Of a DNA stretch of 29,922 nt, positions 28,098-29,922 are shown one piece after another. The stretch's first letter is position 1. Each line of letters opens with the position of its first letter. Location of the stretch: positions 1 to 29,922 of the forward strand of contig JANYCH010000102.1 in NCBI GenBank assembly GCA_025360395.1, in the 5' to 3' direction. The DNA is from Cytophagales bacterium. GTDB lineage: Bacteria; Bacteroidota; Bacteroidia; Cytophagales; UBA9547. Below the pieces are notes generated by a model. That model did no database searches. It was not told where the DNA came from and was given only the letters and a program-made list of their open reading frames with translations. The position numbers were made by a program, and so were the translations under genes.

Positions 28098-28121
28098 AAG
28101 CCTGGTGCGAGCCAGGCTTTT
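28098..28121. terminator. GC-rich hairpin between two membrane-protein genes
   Basis: AAGCCTGG (28098-28105) and CCAGGCTT (28112-28119) form a perfect 8-bp stem with a TGCGAG loop. On the plus strand it is followed by TTATTG, a weak U-tract. On the minus strand it lies just after the 139-residue gene's stop but lacks a T-run. It may attenuate transcription between that gene and the 91-residue gene. Confidence 0.45.
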
Positions 28122-28539
28122 ATTGTTTAAACAAAGAAGGAAACAGGAATATTGTCAGCGTAAATGCGAAGAATAGTGCCAGTACCGAAAAGAAGAGTAA
28201 GGCAAACCAACCAAGAGGCTGCGAAAGGGCTAATGCCACGGTAAGGAACAGGAGTGCAAAAACGCTCAGGTAAATCCAGAGGGGATCAATATCATAAAAT
28301 AGTCCCTTGAATCTTAACACAAGCCCAACGGGGAAAGCCAGGATCAAAAGCCCTGTAATTGCCAAGAGCCAGTACCTGATCTCCACTAGGGGAGGAATTA
28401 GCACCATGCCATCTTTAAAAGCTAAGAGACCTTTGTTTATTAGATAACCGGTTAGGTGAGAGAATCCGTCTTTGTGAAAATTTGTTCCTAGAATCACCGC
28501 TGCCCCAAGGATGGAAAGAAGTTTGCCGAACTGTTTCAT
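28120..28539 (-). CDS. Four-helix membrane protein, unknown function
   Basis: A 139-residue protein with no family that I can name. A short positively charged N terminus (MKQFGK) precedes a first hydrophobic helix (about residues 6-20). A polar loop with HKDGFSHLTGYLINKG follows, then three clear transmembrane helices (about 55-77, 86-108 and 111-134), and the protein ends FLFPSLFKQ. The composition and intact reading frame with an ATG start support a real gene. It is upstream of the 91-residue membrane protein on the same strand, with a hairpin in the 43-nt gap. Upstream it abuts the REP/RAYT island, and no promoter is obvious there. Confidence 0.55.
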   Translation of the reverse strand: MKQFGKLLSILGAAVILGTNFHKDGFSHLTGYLINKGLLAFKDGMVLIPPLVEIRYWLLAITGLLILAFPVGLVLRFKGLFYDIDPLWIYLSVFALLFLTVALALSQPLGWFALLFFSVLALFFAFTLTIFLFPSLFKQ

Positions 28540-28575
28540 AATAATATCTTTAAAATACCCATTAGTTCCAAGATC

Positions 28576-28599
28576 TAGCGCAGGCGTCCGCCTGTGCTA
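28576..28599 (+). repeat. REP-like palindrome 1
   Basis: Arms TAGCGCAGGC (28576-28585) and GCCTGTGCTA (28590-28599) pair over 10 positions with one G:T wobble, around the loop GTCC. It shares the GCGCA / TGTGC base and the TCC centre with the three other palindromes of this island. It overlaps the stop codon of the regulator remnant on the minus strand. It has no 17-nt box beside it. Confidence 0.75.
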
Positions 28600-28680
28600 T
28601 TTGTAAGCCAGTTTAGTTTTGTAATCGCGTACCAGGGCATCGACGACAGAAAAGACCTTATCCTTCTCGGAGGGAGGTAG
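28597..28680 (-). pseudogene. C-terminal remnant of a probable XRE/helix-turn-helix regulator
   Basis: On the minus strand 27 codons run into a TAG stop (28599-28597). The translation starts LPPSEKDKVFS and ends VDALVRDYKTKLAYK. This 'LP..E...v...vDalvRD.KtK.AY' ending is the one I know from small Bacteroidota XRE-family regulators, in which a DNA-binding domain precedes it. Here the upstream part is missing: at 28681 the sequence passes straight into the repeat box CAGCT...GATAA. The stop codon lies in palindrome 1. The fragment is therefore enclosed by repeats and cannot encode a working regulator. The identification rests on a short match. Confidence 0.5.
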
Positions 28681-28682
28681 CC

Positions 28683-28699
28683 CAGCTGGTGCACGATAA
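28683..28699 (+). repeat. 17-nt repeat box, copy A
   Basis: CAGCTGGTGCACGATAA, one of three copies of CAGCTRRYGCACGATAA in the island (others at 29457-29473 and 29770-29786, minus). It precedes palindrome 2 in the same orientation, 17 nt before its stem. It marks the point where the regulator remnant stops matching. Confidence 0.7.
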
Positions 28700-28711
28700 C
28701 CAAAATTATTT

Positions 28712-28749
28712 AAGCTGGCGCACGTTTCCAAACGTGTGTCCGCCTGATG
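28712..28749 (+). repeat. REP-like palindrome 2, left flank of the RAYT gene
   Basis: 38 nt from AAGCTGG to CCTGATG. The hairpin arms are GGCGCACGTT (28717-28726) and AACGTGTGTC (28731-28740) around TCCA. It is 35/38 identical to the inverted copy at 29385-29422. It ends 4 nt from the RAYT stop codon. Confidence 0.85.
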
Positions 28750-28753
28750 TCGC

Positions 28754-29299
28754 CTAAATTAAATCAATTTCTATTAATCCTTTACCTCCACTATAATCAA
28801 TAGCACTGCTATATTTCCAGTGCCAAGTTTCTGATACAAATCCAGCTTCTACAGGATTGTTGTGTATGTAATCTAATTTCTGATTTATAACCTCCGGACT
28901 CCAGAGTTCAATAGGTTTGTTGTGATGCTGCCAGAACTGTCTTTTTTCGACATTGCTCGAATCTTTGGCTGCTTTTTCCATCATCCATAAGATCCATTCT
29001 TTTCTGCTTTCGGTTGTGTTTTGTGAAAGTAGTTCCTGCAGCCTGTTAGAAGTATATCTTTTCATTTCACCCAACAGAATATCTGGCTTACACTCTTTTG
29101 ATCTCATAATTAAATGGACATGGCTTGGCATGATGCACCAGGCATATATTTCCATTCCTTTTTGTTTTCTGCAAAAGTCCAGGCTTTTGGCTATTTCCCA
29201 GAAATATTGATTTCTAACAAAAACATCAATCCAATAGACTGTGGCAAAGCTTACAAAATAAAGTCCTTCCTTGTCATAAAATTTATACTTCCGGCTCAT
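28754..29299 (-). CDS. REP-associated tyrosine transposase (RAYT, Y1/HUH family)
   Basis: A 181-residue protein counted from ATG 29299 (MSRKYKF), a start shared with the truncated copy nearby; the frame also extends to a TTG 9 nt earlier. It has the Y1 transposase hallmarks: an early VSFATVYWIDVF strand, the HUH metal-binding motif SHVHLI (His60 and His62), a KRYTSNRL helix, WQHHNKPIELWS, and the catalytic-tyrosine motif LDYIHNNPVEAGF (Tyr144). All key residues are present, so it could be active. RAYTs nick single-stranded DNA and are thought to mobilise or maintain REP sequences. Fitting this, the gene is flanked by an inverted pair of palindromes. It differs from IS200 transposases in context and in the long insertion between the HUH and Tyr motifs. 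Confidence 0.9.
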   Translation of the reverse strand: MSRKYKFYDKEGLYFVSFATVYWIDVFVRNQYFWEIAKSLDFCRKQKGMEIYAWCIMPSHVHLIMRSKECKPDILLGEMKRYTSNRLQELLSQNTTESRKEWILWMMEKAAKDSSNVEKRQFWQHHNKPIELWSPEVINQKLDYIHNNPVEAGFVSETWHWKYSSAIDYSGGKGLIEIDLI

Positions 29300-29384
29300 A
29301 TAGAACAAAGTACAATTGTATGGAAATGTCTTGTCTGTTGAAAATAATTTTAACTGGAGCCCGCTAATTGTTAGGATTCCTCAT

Positions 29385-29422
29385 CATCAGGTGGGCACAC
29401 GTTCGGAAACGTGCGCCAGCTT
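29385..29422 (-). repeat. REP-like palindrome 3, right flank of the RAYT gene
   Basis: The inverted copy of 28712-28749, with three differences in 38 nt. On the minus strand the arms are GGCGCACGTT and AACGTGTGCC around TCCG. In this orientation the third-fourth base pairs include a G:T wobble, while the plus strand has an A·C mismatch at the same place, so the minus strand is the better-folding one. It lies about 85 nt upstream of the RAYT start. Confidence 0.85.
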
Positions 29423-29456
29423 CAAGCCTGTTTGTTAGAGTAAGAAAATTGGAAAG

Positions 29457-29473
29457 TTATCGTGCGCTAGCTG
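29457..29473 (-). repeat. 17-nt repeat box, copy B
   Basis: On the minus strand CAGCTAGCGCACGATAA, followed 39 nt further on by palindrome 3. It cuts the truncated RAYT copy and supplies its TAG stop (29469-29467). Confidence 0.7.
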
Positions 29474-29688
29474 GGATTGTTGCCATTTTTTCCAAGTATC
29501 AGATGCACATGGCTTGTCATAATGCACCATGCATACACGTCCAAACCTTTATTTTGCTGGCAATACTTAATACTATCTATGAAAATATTTCTGTACTCGT
29601 TTCGAATAAAAACGTCAATCCAATTGATGACAGTAAAAGTTACAAAGTGAGGACGGTCCTGATCTCTGATTTTATATTTTCTACTCAT
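29467..29688 (-). pseudogene. Truncated RAYT (N-terminal fragment up to the HUH motif)
   Basis: 73 codons from ATG 29688 (MSRKYKIRDQD). The fragment aligns without gaps with the first 66 residues of the intact RAYT next to it, sharing MSRKYK, NWIDVFIRN and VYAWCIM.SHVHLI. It keeps both HUH histidines (60 and 62) but ends GKNGNNPS, where the coding sequence runs into repeat box B and stops. The helix after HUH and the catalytic tyrosine are gone, so it cannot be an active transposase. The two copies differ at many positions, so they are divergent relatives rather than a recent duplication. Confidence 0.85.
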
Positions 29689-29715
29689 TTACGAATGTAG
29701 AAAATTTTTCAGGTT

Positions 29716-29728
29716 CAGCGAGACGCTG
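29716..29728. repeat. Short perfect hairpin CAGCG-AGA-CGCTG
   Basis: A 5-bp perfect stem with a 3-nt loop, about 30 nt upstream of the truncated RAYT start. On the minus strand its centre is GCGTCTCGC, resembling the GCGTCCGC centre of palindromes 1 and 4, so it may be a shrunken member of the same family. Confidence 0.35.
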
Positions 29729-29740
29729 TGTTTTATTTCA

Positions 29741-29762
29741 GGCACAAGCGGACGCTTGCGCC
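29741..29762 (-). repeat. REP-like palindrome 4
   Basis: On the minus strand the arms are GGCGCAAGC and GCTTGTGCC around GTCC. The base of the stem (GGCGCA / TGTGCC with a G:T wobble) is the same as in palindrome 3, while the upper stem (AAGC/GCTT) differs but still pairs. Box C precedes it by 7 nt in the same orientation. Confidence 0.8.
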
Positions 29763-29769
29763 AACGGGT

Positions 29770-29786
29770 TTATCGTGCGTTAGCTG
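29770..29786 (-). repeat. 17-nt repeat box, copy C
   Basis: On the minus strand CAGCTAACGCACGATAA, 14-16 of 17 positions shared with copies A and B. It stands immediately ahead of palindrome 4, so the box-then-hairpin order holds at all three box sites. Confidence 0.7.
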
Positions 29787-29832
29787 AATACTTAATTTTA
29801 ATCTTATCTAAACTCACAAATATTTCAGAATA

Positions 29833-29922
29833 TTAATTTTTAGTAGAGCCCAGATAATTGCGTTTATCTAAAATCTTCCTTGCGTACATTCTTTTGATCC
29901 CATTACTACCAGTTTTTTCTAT
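29833..29922 (-). CDS. Possible C-terminal end of a gene entering from the right
   Basis: On the minus strand the frame is open from the window edge for 29 codons to a TAA (29835-29833). The peptide is basic and mixed in composition (it includes IKRMYARKILDKRNYLGST), which looks more like protein than chance. It is too short to assign. It would end 47 nt before repeat box C. It could equally be non-coding. Confidence 0.35.
   Translation of the reverse strand: MEKTGSNGIKRMYARKILDKRNYLGSTKN

Larger units (their letters stand above)
28712..29422 (-). mobile_element. RAYT gene bracketed by inverted REP-like repeats
   Basis: The unit comprises palindrome 2, a complete RAYT gene and palindrome 3 in opposite orientation. 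It resembles the REP-RAYT arrangement known from other bacteria, in which the transposase-like protein recognises the hairpins flanking its own gene. The outer limits are those of the 38-nt inverted repeat; adjoining boxes may belong to the unit. No target-site duplication is evident. Confidence 0.65.

Noticed and set aside
28576..28599. Palindrome 1 as an intrinsic terminator
   Set aside because: There is no T-run on either side, and it clearly belongs to the family of four REP-like palindromes.
29351..29880. Direct repeat between 29351-29380 and 29841-29875 (shared GAGCCC...TAATTG)
   Set aside because: The match is short and breaks down quickly, and the two regions do not share a reading frame; chance is sufficient.

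Overview
The window is AT-rich DNA from a member of the Bacteroidota. The signs are a Bacteroidota-type (subtype iii) type VI secretion system (T6SS), a PorP/SprF-family protein, a giant surface protein with a gliding-motility/type IX secretion (T9SS) C-terminal domain, a short RHS tail of the kind common in this phylum, and a REP-associated tyrosine transposase (RAYT). A gliding or Cytophagales-like organism is plausible, but the species cannot be read from the sequence.

Layout. Positions 1-355 hold the end of an OmpH/Skp-type periplasmic chaperone gene, followed by a strong symmetrical terminator (370-415). Positions 521-4896 (minus strand) carry tssH(clpV)-tssB-tssC. After a 326-nt divergent promoter region, 5223-12588 (plus strand) carry tssN-tssK-two tssO-type genes-tssP-tssR-tssG, mostly with overlapping or very short junctions. 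Together these encode the sheath (TssB/C), its recycling ATPase, the baseplate parts TssK and TssG, and the Bacteroidota-specific trans-envelope proteins that stand in for TssJLM. Hcp (TssD), TssE, TssF, VgrG (TssI), PAAR and any effector are not in this window.

Positions 12622-26856 look like a T9SS export pair. A PorP/SprF-like gene (minus) is divergent from a single gene of about 13 kb encoding a roughly 4,329-residue surface protein. That protein has a signal peptide, an N-terminal adhesin-type domain, two PKD-like domains, 37 tandem units of about 90 residues and a T9SS type B sorting domain. Every one of the 37 units keeps a Cys-Trp-Cys pattern. One nucleotide after its stop codon starts an orphan RHS core tail with an unassigned C-terminal domain, followed by two small convergent membrane-protein genes.

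Positions 28573-29790 form a compact mobile/repeat island. A complete RAYT gene is bracketed by an inverted pair of REP-like palindromes. There is also a second RAYT truncated at its HUH motif inside a repeat box, a C-terminal scrap of what looks like a helix-turn-helix regulator cut off at another repeat box, and two further palindromes. All four palindromes share one fold with covarying stems. A possible C-terminal coding tail runs off the right edge on the minus strand.
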